In this document: piece after piece, positions 25,329 through 33,527 of the stretch
Numbering within the stretch: the first letter of the stretch is position 1
Layout: every line of letters starts with the position of its first letter
DNA from: DASWJZ01 sp963739005
GTDB taxonomy: Bacteria > Pseudomonadota > Alphaproteobacteria > Rhizobiales > Afifellaceae
Direction of reading: 5' to 3'
Assembly: GCA_963739005.1 (NCBI GenBank)
Contig: CAVTYQ010000002.1
Span: 558,001 to 622,000 of the forward strand
DNA: 64,000 nucleotides
Program-made: the position numbers and the translations under genes
The notes under the pieces: generated by a model
What the model was told of the DNA's origin: nothing
Seen by the model: only the letters and a program-made list of their open reading frames with translations
The model's database searches: none

Positions 25329-26309
25329 ATGCGCATCGCTCTTATGGATATCGCGATCGGCCGCAAGAAGCTGCTCGGCGGCCTGTTGACCCCGGCGGAC
25401 GAGTTCGTCGACGTTCCGGACGCCCCCGCAAGCCCGATCGAGGTTGATGTCCTGATCGCCTCGCGCTTTGCCGAGAAAGACGCATCGCGGGTGCGTTTCA
25501 GGCTTCTGCAGGTGCCGGGCGCCGGGGTCGACAAGATCGTGTTCAGCGCGCTCCCACGGACCGCCTGGGTCTGCAACGCCTTCGAGCACGAAGTCCCAAT
25601 CGCCGAGTACGTCTTCGCCGCGATGCTCGATCACATAATCGATTTCGGCGCAATGACGCGGTCGATCGCTGGGCGTGGATGGGCCGGAGCCTATTTTTCG
25701 CGGCCGCCGCACGGTGAGCTTGCTGGCAAGACGATAGGCCTGATCGGCCTCGGTCACATCGGCGCGGCGGTCGCAGTCCGTGCCAAGGCGTTCGATATGA
25801 CGGTGCTTGCCGTGACCGCACGACGCCGAGAAAGCGCCCCGAACGTCGACTGGATCGCGACGGCCGACCAGCTTAGTGAGATGCTCGCGCGCTCGGATTT
25901 CGTTGTGGTCGCCTGCCCACTGAGCGATGCGACGCGTGGCATGCTCGGCAAGGCCGAGTTCGCGCGCATGAAGCCGCATGCGCTTCTCATCAATATCGGC
26001 CGCGCCGAGATCGCCGTGGAGGCCGACCTCTTTGACGCGCTGAAAAGAAAGGCCATCGGCGGCGCCGTACTCGACACCTGGTATCGCTACCCGACATCGC
26101 CGACCGACGAGGTTGCCCCGGCTAGCCTTCCGTTCGAGACCTTGCCGAATGTTTGGATGACGCCGCATTCTGCGGGCTGGACCGACGGTGTTTGGGAGCG
26201 GCGCTGTTCCGTCTTCGCAGACAACATCAGGCGGCTCGAAACCGCCCGGCCGCTCCGCAATGTCTTTCGCGAGGGAGAGTCCGCCAGACCGCAAGTCCGG
26301 TCCGCATGA
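25329..26309 (+). CDS. D-isomer 2-hydroxyacid dehydrogenase family protein
   Basis: 326 residues. The Rossmann NAD motif is GLIGLGHIGAAVAV (about 142-155). The catalytic region appears as INIGRAEIAVEADLFDAL (with the usual Arg) and the His in TPHSAGWTD. The family reduces 2-ketoacids or oxidises D-2-hydroxyacids. Here it follows the sugar-acid dehydratase by eight bases and overlaps the next gene as ATGA, so it probably acts on an intermediate of the same route. Confidence 0.88.
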   Translation: MRIALMDIAIGRKKLLGGLLTPADEFVDVPDAPASPIEVDVLIASRFAEKDASRVRFRLLQVPGAGVDKIVFSALPRTAWVCNAFEHEVPIAEYVFAAMLDHIIDFGAMTRSIAGRGWAGAYFSRPPHGELAGKTIGLIGLGHIGAAVAVRAKAFDMTVLAVTARRRESAPNVDWIATADQLSEMLARSDFVVVACPLSDATRGMLGKAEFARMKPHALLINIGRAEIAVEADLFDALKRKAIGGAVLDTWYRYPTSPTDEVAPASLPFETLPNVWMTPHSAGWTDGVWERRCSVFADNIRRLETARPLRNVFREGESARPQVRSA

Positions 26310-27136
26310 CCGATGCGGTTCGGATCGTAACGGTTGCAAGCAGCGCGAGCGCGACGGCAGATTGCGCGGGCCAGGTGCTGATCTCGGGATCCTATGGCGG
26401 CGAGTACAACGCCTACCACGCCGCGAAATGGGGCTTGCGCGGCGTCGTCCTGAACGACGCGGGCGTTGGGTACGAAAACGCCGGCATCAAGGGACTCGCC
26501 TATCTCGATCGGATCGGGATGCCTGCGGCGACCGTCGACGCCTTCACAGGACGGATCGCCGACCCGGATGACATGCTTGAGCACGGCATCATCAGTCACC
26601 TCAACGAGGCCGCCCGATCGCTTGGCATTCGCGCAGGCTCAAGTGCCCGCGGCTCCGCTGAGCGCATGTGTCGCTCCCCGATCGTGAAGGGCGAACTTCC
26701 GGACATCGCCGGCGGCAAGCGCTACACGATCCGGGATGTGCCCGGAGAGCCGAAGGTCATCTGTCTCGATGCGGCGCCGATGCTGCAGACTGAAGACGCT
26801 GGAGCCATTGCGATAACCGGCTCGCACGCTGCCCTCTTCCGGGGGCAGCCGGACAAGGTCATCGGCCCGAAGCTCTATGCCGTGTTCTTCAACGATGCCG
26901 GCGTAGGCAAGGATCAGGCGGGAATTGCTCGCTTGGCGGAGCTCGACACTAGAGCCATGGCGGCAGGAACCGTGTCCTCGGCCTCGGCGCCGATCGGCGA
27001 TTCCCGCGCGGCGCACGAGTTCGGCGTTCTCTCCCACCTCAACAGGAGCGCTCTACGGCTGGGCGGCAAGGCTGGAATGCGGCTTAGGGATTTCGTCGAA
27101 ATGCTCATCGCGACCTTTCCTTCGGAGCAAGGATAG
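26306..27136 (+). CDS. Unknown protein made of two copies of an 85-residue domain
   Basis: 276 residues from the ATG at 26306, coupled to the dehydrogenase stop. I do not recognise the family. Residues 22-108 and 166-254 align with each other: SGS/TGS, LNDAGVG/FNDAGVG, AGIKGLAYLD/AGIARLAELD, and HGIISHLNEAARSLG/FGVLSHLNRSALRLG. A 55-residue linker rich in Pro and Gly lies between them. There is no signal peptide or membrane helix. The alternating strand/helix pattern with a conserved Asn-Asp-Ala-Gly suggests a small Rossmann-like or flavodoxin-like unit duplicated in tandem. Its position in the operon implies an accessory or enzymatic step in sugar-acid use. Confidence 0.8.
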   Translation: MTDAVRIVTVASSASATADCAGQVLISGSYGGEYNAYHAAKWGLRGVVLNDAGVGYENAGIKGLAYLDRIGMPAATVDAFTGRIADPDDMLEHGIISHLNEAARSLGIRAGSSARGSAERMCRSPIVKGELPDIAGGKRYTIRDVPGEPKVICLDAAPMLQTEDAGAIAITGSHAALFRGQPDKVIGPKLYAVFFNDAGVGKDQAGIARLAELDTRAMAAGTVSSASAPIGDSRAAHEFGVLSHLNRSALRLGGKAGMRLRDFVEMLIATFPSEQG

Positions 27137-27470
27137 TATTCGCCTCCACCCGCAGTCGGCTTGCCGGGAAGTTGCATTGTCTCAATAGCGTCTGGGACGG
27201 CATCGGATCGAAGACGTCGCGGACCGGCCCAAGACCGCCGACGCCCCTCCGCTCGATGGCGCTCTCGAACGCTGCCTTGGAGGCCGAGTGTCAAATGTCT
27301 GTATGTAGCGTCTCTCAGAAGTCCGCCGGAGCCTTGAGCGAGTCCGAGTTCAGATGCTCAGCAGACCGCATTTTGACGCGAAGCGACATTCATCCTGGCG
27401 AAGTCGATGTCATCACGCCGTCATGGAAGAATCCCATCGCTGACCCGCTTGGACGGTGGCTGATGGCGGG
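27137..27470. other. Intergenic region with second repeat copy
   Basis: No gene is supported. The second copy of the dispersed repeat lies at 27331-27377. The last 90 bases presumably contain the promoter of the aminophosphonate genes, but no clear box could be assigned. Confidence 0.5.
27331..27377 (+). repeat. Dispersed non-coding repeat, copy 2
   Basis: Aligns with the minus strand of 19159-19229, sharing GCCTTGAGC, GTCCGAGTTC, TGCTCAGC and CGCATTTTGAC. It lacks the central 25 or so bases of copy 1. Confidence 0.7.
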
Positions 27471-28589
27471 ATGCGCGCGGAGGGGTTCGACCTCGCAATC
27501 GTAGGGGCCGGTATATGCGGCCTCGCCAATGCGCTTGCCGCCGTCCGGCGCGGCAAGCGGGTTGTCGTCATCGACCGCGACGCGCAGGCGAGCAACGCGT
27601 CTGTACGCAATTTCGGATTCGTCACGGTCACGGGGCAGCAGCGCGGCGAATGCTGGCGTCGCGCGATGCGCTCGCGCGACATCTGGAACGAGGTCGCGCC
27701 GCAGGCGGGGATCGACATCATTCAGCGCGGCCTGGTCGTCGCGGTGCGGCGGCCCGAGGCCCGCGCGGTGCTCGAAGCATTCCTTACGACCGAGATGGGC
27801 CGCGGCTGCGAGCTGCTCGAACCGGCCGAGGCGAAGTCACGCTTTCCGGAACTCAACGCGGTGACCGCGGCGCTCCACAGCCCGCACGAGATACGGGTGG
27901 AGTCGCGCGACGCGATCCCTCAGCTTGTCAGTTGGCTTTCAGAAGCGCACGGCGTCACCTTCATGCGCGGCGTCGCGGTTAACGCCGTGGCGCCGCCGAA
28001 GATCGAGACATCTCAGGGGACGGTCGCGGCCGAAGCGGCGATCGTGTGCCCGGGCGACGATCTCGTCAGCCTCTTCTCGGAGCGGCTTGCGCCATACGGG
28101 CTCACTCGCTGCAAGCTCCATATGATGCGGCTTGCGCCGCTCGGTGCGAACATCGACGCGGCCGTGATGTCGGATCTCGGCCTCGTCCGCTATCTTGGCT
28201 ATGCCGAGCTTCCAGAGGCCAACGCGCTCCGCAGTGTTCTTGAGAACGAGCAACCGGAGCATCTCGCGAACGGCATTCACCTGATCGCCGTGCAGAGCGC
28301 CGACGGAACGCTCGTCGTCGGCGACTCGCATCACTACGCGGCGACGCCCGATCCCTTTGCGCCGGAGGAAGTTGATCACTTGATACTCGAAGAGTTTCGC
28401 GCAGTCCTCGACGTTGGAGCGGTCAAGGTCCTCGAACGCTGGACCGGCACCTATGCCTCGGCGAAGGATCGCCTGGCGCTGATCGACCGGCCGTCAGACG
28501 CAGTCCGGCTCGTCCTCATCACCAGTGGCACCGGCGCAAGCACATCATTTGCGATCGCGGAGGAGGTGGTCGCCGACCTTTTTGATTGA
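27471..28589 (+). CDS. FAD-dependent oxidoreductase of the aminophosphonate locus (TIGR03364/PbfC-like)
   Basis: 372 residues from ATG 27471 (GGCGGG upstream; a GTG at 27456 is possible). A DAO-type FAD fold begins with DLAIVGAGICGLANALAAVRRG, and the C-terminus has the FAD contact region RLVLITSGTGASTSFAIAE. Proteins of this clade sit beside phosphonatase-like hydrolases and are thought or known to deaminate or demethylate aminophosphonates. It is followed by phnX, so oxidation of 2-aminoethylphosphonate or an N-methyl form to phosphonoacetaldehyde is a reasonable inference. Confidence 0.85.
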   Translation: MRAEGFDLAIVGAGICGLANALAAVRRGKRVVVIDRDAQASNASVRNFGFVTVTGQQRGECWRRAMRSRDIWNEVAPQAGIDIIQRGLVVAVRRPEARAVLEAFLTTEMGRGCELLEPAEAKSRFPELNAVTAALHSPHEIRVESRDAIPQLVSWLSEAHGVTFMRGVAVNAVAPPKIETSQGTVAAEAAIVCPGDDLVSLFSERLAPYGLTRCKLHMMRLAPLGANIDAAVMSDLGLVRYLGYAELPEANALRSVLENEQPEHLANGIHLIAVQSADGTLVVGDSHHYAATPDPFAPEEVDHLILEEFRAVLDVGAVKVLERWTGTYASAKDRLALIDRPSDAVRLVLITSGTGASTSFAIAEEVVADLFD

Positions 28590-28604
28590 GCCAGGGAGGG
28601 CAGA

Positions 28605-29420
28605 TTGGCATCAGCGCTGCGTCATCTGAAGGCAGTCGTATTCGACTGGGCGGGAACTGTGGTCGACCACGGGTCGCTCGGGCCGATGGGTGTTTTCGTC
28701 GAGGCTTTCGCCGAGTTCGGCGTCGCAATCAGCATCGAGGAGGCGCGCGGGCCGATGGGGATCGCCAAGCGGCCGCACGTCGCGGCGCTCCTCGCCATGC
28801 CGCGCATCGCCGAGGAATGGCGCCGCGCCCGCGGCAATCCCCCGACCGAGGCGGATGTCGACGCCGTCTACGACCTGTTCGTGCCTAAAAACATTGCTGT
28901 GGCTGCGCGCTTCGCCGACCTCGTTCCGGGCGCCGCGGATGTGACGAAAAGCCTTCGTGGGCTCGGCCTGAAGATCGGCACCACCACCGGCTACACGCAC
29001 GAGATCATGGCCGAGATCGCGCCGGTCGCCGCGCGGCAGGGCTTTGCTCCCGATTGCCTCGTCTGCACCGGCGACGCGCCTGACGGTCGGCCGACACCGT
29101 TTCTCCTCTATAAGGCGTTTCTTGATCTCGCCGTTTGGCCGGCCTTTGCCTGCATCAAGGTCGACGACACCGAAGTCGGGATCGCCGAGGGCCTCAACGC
29201 CGGTGCGTGGACAATCGGCGTTGCCGTCACCGGCAACGTCTTCGGCCTGTCGCTCGCCGACACGAAAGCGTTGAGCGCCGACGAATTCCGGACGCGCCGG
29301 GAGGCGGCAGCCGCAAGGCTCGCCGGCGCCGGAGCGCACTACGTCATCGATGGCGTTGCCGACCTCCTGCCGATCGTCCATGAAATCGAAGGCCGGCTGG
29401 CGCGCGGCGAAAAGCCGTGA
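28605..29420 (+). CDS. phnX: Phosphonoacetaldehyde hydrolase
   Basis: 271 residues from a TTG start at 28605 with AGGGAGGG upstream. This is a HAD enzyme with the nucleophile motif DWAGTVVDHGS, the cap-domain Schiff-base lysine in MGIAKRPHV, the TGYT motif and the Mg-binding VDDTEVGIAEG. It cleaves the carbon-phosphorus bond of phosphonoacetaldehyde to acetaldehyde and phosphate. The FAD oxidoreductase upstream would supply the substrate, and the transporter downstream would bring in the aminophosphonate. Confidence 0.93.
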   Translation: MASALRHLKAVVFDWAGTVVDHGSLGPMGVFVEAFAEFGVAISIEEARGPMGIAKRPHVAALLAMPRIAEEWRRARGNPPTEADVDAVYDLFVPKNIAVAARFADLVPGAADVTKSLRGLGLKIGTTTGYTHEIMAEIAPVAARQGFAPDCLVCTGDAPDGRPTPFLLYKAFLDLAVWPAFACIKVDDTEVGIAEGLNAGAWTIGVAVTGNVFGLSLADTKALSADEFRTRREAAAARLAGAGAHYVIDGVADLLPIVHEIEGRLARGEKP

Positions 29421-29432
29421 CCATCGCGGACG

Positions 29433-29552
29433 CGTGGCCTCGGCGGCGGCAACGTGTTGACGCTCTGCCCGCCGCTCACGATCGACATCGAGGAACTCGA
29501 CCGCGCTCTCGATATTCTCGAGGCGGCGGTCGCCGCCGTCGCGGTGGCCTGA
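29433..29552 (+). pseudogene. C-terminal remnant of a class III aminotransferase
   Basis: In the same frame as phnX and just after its stop, the sequence reads GLGGGNVLTLCPPLTIDIEE followed by LDRALDILEAAVAAVAVA and a stop at 29552. This is the standard end of class III pyridoxal-phosphate aminotransferases, in which NVxxLxPPLxI and EELDxxLDILE are recurrent. No other part of such a gene is present, so the body was deleted, probably by a deletion ending next to the phnX stop. Confidence 0.8.
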
Positions 29553-29648
29553 AGCCCGGCTGTCTTCAACGCGTCATTGAAGCGTCACCCAACTTCGGTA
29601 GCCGAAAAGCCCTCGACATGCGGCACCAGACCGCGAGGGGAGAGCATC

Positions 29649-30665
29649 ATGAAATCGAAGCTTATGCTGGTGGGCGTATTCGCTTCCGCCATACTTGCGG
29701 CCGGCTTGGCGCATGCACAGGGCGTCGTCACGATCTACGGCGCCGACGGGCTGCATGACGGCACGCCGAGCTGGTTCGGCAACCAGTTCGACGCCTTCAC
29801 CAAGGCGACGGGCATCAAGGTTCAGTACGTTGAGGCCGGCTCCGGCGGTATCGTGGAGCGCGTCGCCAAGGAAGCCTCGAACACGCAGGCCGACGTCCTG
29901 GTGACACTGCCGCCCTTCATCCAGAAGGCTTCCTCCGACGGGCTTCTCGAGGCCTATACGCCGGCGGGCGCCGATCAGATACCGGCCGGTGATAAGGACC
30001 CGAGCGGAACCTACGTCCCGCTCGTCAACAACTACATGAACTTCATCTACAACGCCTCCACGCTAAGCGACGCGCCGAAGACCTTCGAGGACCTCCTCGA
30101 TCCGAAGTTCAAGGGCAAGATTCAGTATTCGACGCCGGGCCAAGCCGGCGACGGCACGGCCGTGATGATCGAGTTGATCCACGCCTTTGGGGGTAAGGAC
30201 GCGGCTTTCGACTACTTCAAGAAGCTGCAGGAGAACAATGTCGGCCCGTCCTCGTCGACCGGCAAGCTGACGGCACTCGTCAACAAGGGTGAGATCTTTG
30301 TCGCCAACGGCGATGTCCAGATGAACATGGCGCAAATGGCGGACAACCCGAACATCCACATCTTCTGGCCCGCCGGTCCCGACGGCAAGAAGTCGACCTT
30401 CGCGTTGCCCTACTACATCTCGCTGGTGAAGGGCGCCCCGGATTCCGACAACGGCAAGAAGCTGATCGACTTCCTCCTCTCGAAGGACGCGCAGTCGACG
30501 ATAGCGTCGGTGGCGCTCGGCATTCCGGTTCGCAGCGACGTCGAAGCTTCGAGCGATATCAAGTCCATGATGGACGGCGTCGAGGTCTGGAATCCGGATT
30601 GGGCGGGCGTGCTCAACGATCTCGAAGCCGACGTCGCCCGCTGGCATGAGGCCACCGGCAGCTGA
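29649..30665 (+). CDS. phnS: 2-Aminoethylphosphonate-type binding protein (PhnS-like)
   Basis: 338 residues from ATG 29649 (GGGGAGAG upstream). The signal peptide ends at GLAHA-QGV. This is a Fe3+/spermidine-type binding protein, and VTIYGADGLHDGTPSWFGNQF followed by FTKATGIKVQYVEAGSGG agrees with the putative 2-aminoethylphosphonate-binding proteins. Placement after phnX and before an ATPase and two permeases supports this role. The overlapping N-terminal extension from 29577 is not real. Confidence 0.85.
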   Translation: MKSKLMLVGVFASAILAAGLAHAQGVVTIYGADGLHDGTPSWFGNQFDAFTKATGIKVQYVEAGSGGIVERVAKEASNTQADVLVTLPPFIQKASSDGLLEAYTPAGADQIPAGDKDPSGTYVPLVNNYMNFIYNASTLSDAPKTFEDLLDPKFKGKIQYSTPGQAGDGTAVMIELIHAFGGKDAAFDYFKKLQENNVGPSSSTGKLTALVNKGEIFVANGDVQMNMAQMADNPNIHIFWPAGPDGKKSTFALPYYISLVKGAPDSDNGKKLIDFLLSKDAQSTIASVALGIPVRSDVEASSDIKSMMDGVEVWNPDWAGVLNDLEADVARWHEATGS

Positions 30666-31804
30666 TGTCCGCCGTCGCGGACGCGGCGGACGCGGTAGGG
30701 CCCGCGTCCGCTGATCTGACGGGCGCAGAGGGCAGCAGCATATCCTTCGAAGGCGTGACGGTTGCCTATCGCGGCACTGTCGTCCTCGAGGCTTTCAGCC
30801 TGAATGTCGATCCGGGCGAGATCGTCGCGCTGATCGGCCCGTCCGGTTCCGGCAAGACGACGGCGCTCCGCGCCGTCGCCGGCTTCGTCCGGCCGGCGCG
30901 CGGCCGCATCTCGATCGGCGGCGAGGACGTGACTGCGGTGCCGCCCTATGACCGCGGGCTCGGCATGGTGGTGCAGAACTATGCGCTCTTCCCGCACATG
31001 CGCGTCGACGAGAACGTAGCATTCGGTTTGCGGGCGCAAGGGGCGCCGCGCGAGCTAATCGCGGAGCGCGTCAGAGAATGCCTGCGCATGGTGGGCATGT
31101 CGGATTTTGCGCAAAGATACCCGCGGCAACTTTCCGGCGGCCAGCAGCAGCGGGTGGCGATCGCGCGTGCACTGGCGATCAGGCCGCGCGTGCTTCTCCT
31201 CGACGAGCCGCTGTCGGCACTCGACGCTCAGATCCGGCGCGCCATGGTCGACGAGATCGCCAAGCTGCATCGCGACCTGCCGAACCTGACGGTGCTCTAC
31301 GTGACGCACGATCAGTCGGAGGCGTTGACGCTCGCCGACCGGATCGCCATTCTGCGCAACGGCAAGCTCTCCGCCTTCGGGCCGTCGCGACAGCTTTACC
31401 GGCGCCCGCCCAACCGCTTCATGGCGGAGTTCCTCGGCCGGGCCAACCTCCTGCCCGTGCGCCTGGAGGCGGTCGATCCGCGCCGGGGCCTTTCGAAGGT
31501 GCGCTTCGGCGAGGCCATGCTTGTCGCGCAATCGGGACCGCATGTCTCCGTCGGCGACGATTTCTTCCTTTGCGTCCGGCCGCACGATCTCATCGTCGAC
31601 GGGGGGATCGGGCAGGGCAACGTCGTCGTCGGAATCGTTGAATCGGTGCTTTGGCAAGGCGATGCACACGGCATCACCATCGAGGCCGGCGGCGTCCGGG
31701 TGCGGCTCACGAGCCCGCCTTTCCTGGAACCGCCTCGGCTCGGCGCGCTGCTTCGCGCGCGCTTCGACCCAAGCGACGCTATCCTCATCGCGCCGGGCTC
31801 CTAG
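30665..31804 (+). CDS. phnT: Aminophosphonate ABC transporter ATPase (PhnT-like)
   Basis: 379 residues, with the start overlapping the phnS stop as TGATG. Walker A is GPSGSGKTT, the signature is LSGGQQQRVAIARAL and Walker B is VLLLDEPLSALD. A C-terminal TOBE-type regulatory domain follows (about 290-379). This is the PotA/FbpC-like ATPase expected with PhnS and the two PhnU/V permeases. The next gene starts two bases after its stop codon. Confidence 0.9.
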   Translation: MSAVADAADAVGPASADLTGAEGSSISFEGVTVAYRGTVVLEAFSLNVDPGEIVALIGPSGSGKTTALRAVAGFVRPARGRISIGGEDVTAVPPYDRGLGMVVQNYALFPHMRVDENVAFGLRAQGAPRELIAERVRECLRMVGMSDFAQRYPRQLSGGQQQRVAIARALAIRPRVLLLDEPLSALDAQIRRAMVDEIAKLHRDLPNLTVLYVTHDQSEALTLADRIAILRNGKLSAFGPSRQLYRRPPNRFMAEFLGRANLLPVRLEAVDPRRGLSKVRFGEAMLVAQSGPHVSVGDDFFLCVRPHDLIVDGGIGQGNVVVGIVESVLWQGDAHGITIEAGGVRVRLTSPPFLEPPRLGALLRARFDPSDAILIAPGS

Positions 31805-31805
31805 C

Positions 31806-32681
31806 GTGGCCGACATTGCGGCAAAAGCTCCGTCGAACAGCCGACCGATCCCGGCGGGTCTTTGGGTCGTCCCGCCTTTTGCCGTCATCGCGCTTCTCTT
31901 CCTCTATCCGCTCAGCCTCATCGTCGGCGAGGCGCTGACCGGCGATACGAGTGCGGTCTCGCTCGCGTATTTCGCCAAGGTCTTCGGCACGGCTGCTTTC
32001 AAGAGCGCCTTCCTGCACACGTTGCAGATATCGATCGCGTCGACCGCCGGCTGCCTTCTCCTCGGCTTCATCGTGGCGCTGATCCTTTCTTTCGTGCCGT
32101 TCCCTGGAGCCAAATTTGTCGCACGGCTGATCGAGACCTTCATCGCGTTGCCGACCTTCCTCGCCGCGCTCGCCTTCACCTTCCTCTATGGTTCGGCCGG
32201 CGTCCTCAACGAATTCCTGATGCATCTCCTTCACGCCGAGCGGCCGCCTGTCGACCTTCTCTATTCACCCTGGGGCGTGATCCTCGCGGAGATCACCGTC
32301 TACACCCCCTTCGTCATGCGGCCGCTCCTTGCCGCGTTCTCCTTGATCGATCCCGCGCAGATCGAGGTCGCGAGCAGCCTTGGCGCACGGCCGATGCGGA
32401 TCGTGCGCCAGATCATTCTTCCGGCCGCCGTCCCTGCCCTTCTTGCCGGTGGCAGCCTCTGCCTGCTCCTCACCGTCAACGAGTTCGGCATTGTGCTCTT
32501 CATCGGCGCCAAGGGCGTGATCACGCTGCCGCTCCTGATCTACGACAAGGCGATTCAGGAGTTCGATTACACGACCGCTTGCGTCATCGCGGTCGTGAAC
32601 GTGGTGCTCTCCCTCTCGCTCTATTCGCTCTACCGTGTGCTCGTCGTTCGTCTCGGAGGCCACCGTGCTGGTCTGGTCTAG
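31806..32681 (+). CDS. phnU: Aminophosphonate ABC transporter permease (PhnU-like)
   Basis: 291 residues from GTG 31806, right after the phnT stop. Six membrane segments are predicted, and the EAA-type loop reads VASSLGARPMRIVRQIILPA. The upstream extension of the open frame lies over phnT and is rejected. The gene ends within the start region of the second permease. Confidence 0.88.
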   Translation: MADIAAKAPSNSRPIPAGLWVVPPFAVIALLFLYPLSLIVGEALTGDTSAVSLAYFAKVFGTAAFKSAFLHTLQISIASTAGCLLLGFIVALILSFVPFPGAKFVARLIETFIALPTFLAALAFTFLYGSAGVLNEFLMHLLHAERPPVDLLYSPWGVILAEITVYTPFVMRPLLAAFSLIDPAQIEVASSLGARPMRIVRQIILPAAVPALLAGGSLCLLLTVNEFGIVLFIGAKGVITLPLLIYDKAIQEFDYTTACVIAVVNVVLSLSLYSLYRVLVVRLGGHRAGLV

Positions 32682-33462
32682 GCCCGGCCGCGTCGCGGTC
32701 TGGAGCGCGGGCGGTCTCTTGATCGGAGTTGTTTACGGCGCGCCGGTCCTCATCATCGCGCTTGCCAGCTTCGCCGGGCATTGGAACAGCGTGTGGCCGA
32801 GCGATTTCACGTTTCGCCACTATGCGCAGGCCTTGCACGGCGCCTCGGCGGATCAGCTCCGGGTCAGTTTCGTCACCGGGATCGTCGCGAGCGCGTGCGC
32901 GCTCGCGAGCGGCACGTGGGCGGCGCTTTCGCTGCGAAGCGTGACGAACGCACCGCGGCGCGTCCTCGATCTCCTCTTCTTTGTCCCAAGCGCGGTGCCG
33001 TCGGTCACCGTCGGCCTCGGCCTGCTCGTGGCGTTCAGCCGCCCGCCCATCCTCTTGAACGGCACGACGATGATCGTGCTCATCGCCCACTTCGTCCTGA
33101 TCTCCGCCTTCACCTACGGATCGGTCTCCGCCGGCCTGGCCCGGCTCTCGCCGGAGTTCGAGCAGGTGGCCGAGAGCCTCGGCGCGCGCCCGTTCTACCG
33201 GCTCCGGCGCGTGACGTTGCCGCTCCTTGCGCCCTATCTCATCGCCGCCTTCAGCCTCTCCTTCGCGCTTTCCATGGGCGAACTCGGCGCGACGGTGATG
33301 GTCTACCCGCCGGGCTGGGTAACGTTGCCGGTCGGCGTCTTCGCGCTCACCGATCGCGGCGCGATTTTCGACGGCGCGGCGCTCACGATTCTGCTCGTCC
33401 TCGGCACGCTCTGCGCGCTCGTCCTGCTCTCCTGGATTTCCGAAAAGGCCGCCCAGCGATAG
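32665..33462 (+). CDS. phnV: Aminophosphonate ABC transporter permease (PhnV-like)
   Basis: 265 residues from GTG 32665, with GGAGG upstream and a 17-base overlap with phnU. Membrane helices and the loop VAESLGARPFYRLRRVTLPL identify a PotC-type permease. Bases 33058-33182 are duplicated, with damage, at 16524-16650. The gene closes the transporter operon. Confidence 0.9.
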   Translation: MLVWSRPGRVAVWSAGGLLIGVVYGAPVLIIALASFAGHWNSVWPSDFTFRHYAQALHGASADQLRVSFVTGIVASACALASGTWAALSLRSVTNAPRRVLDLLFFVPSAVPSVTVGLGLLVAFSRPPILLNGTTMIVLIAHFVLISAFTYGSVSAGLARLSPEFEQVAESLGARPFYRLRRVTLPLLAPYLIAAFSLSFALSMGELGATVMVYPPGWVTLPVGVFALTDRGAIFDGAALTILLVLGTLCALVLLSWISEKAAQR

Positions 33463-33527
33463 GTCCAGCCGCCCCCGAGAAGACTCGGCTCTCACCAGCC
33501 GAATGCCCGCTTCCGGCCTAGTCGCCC

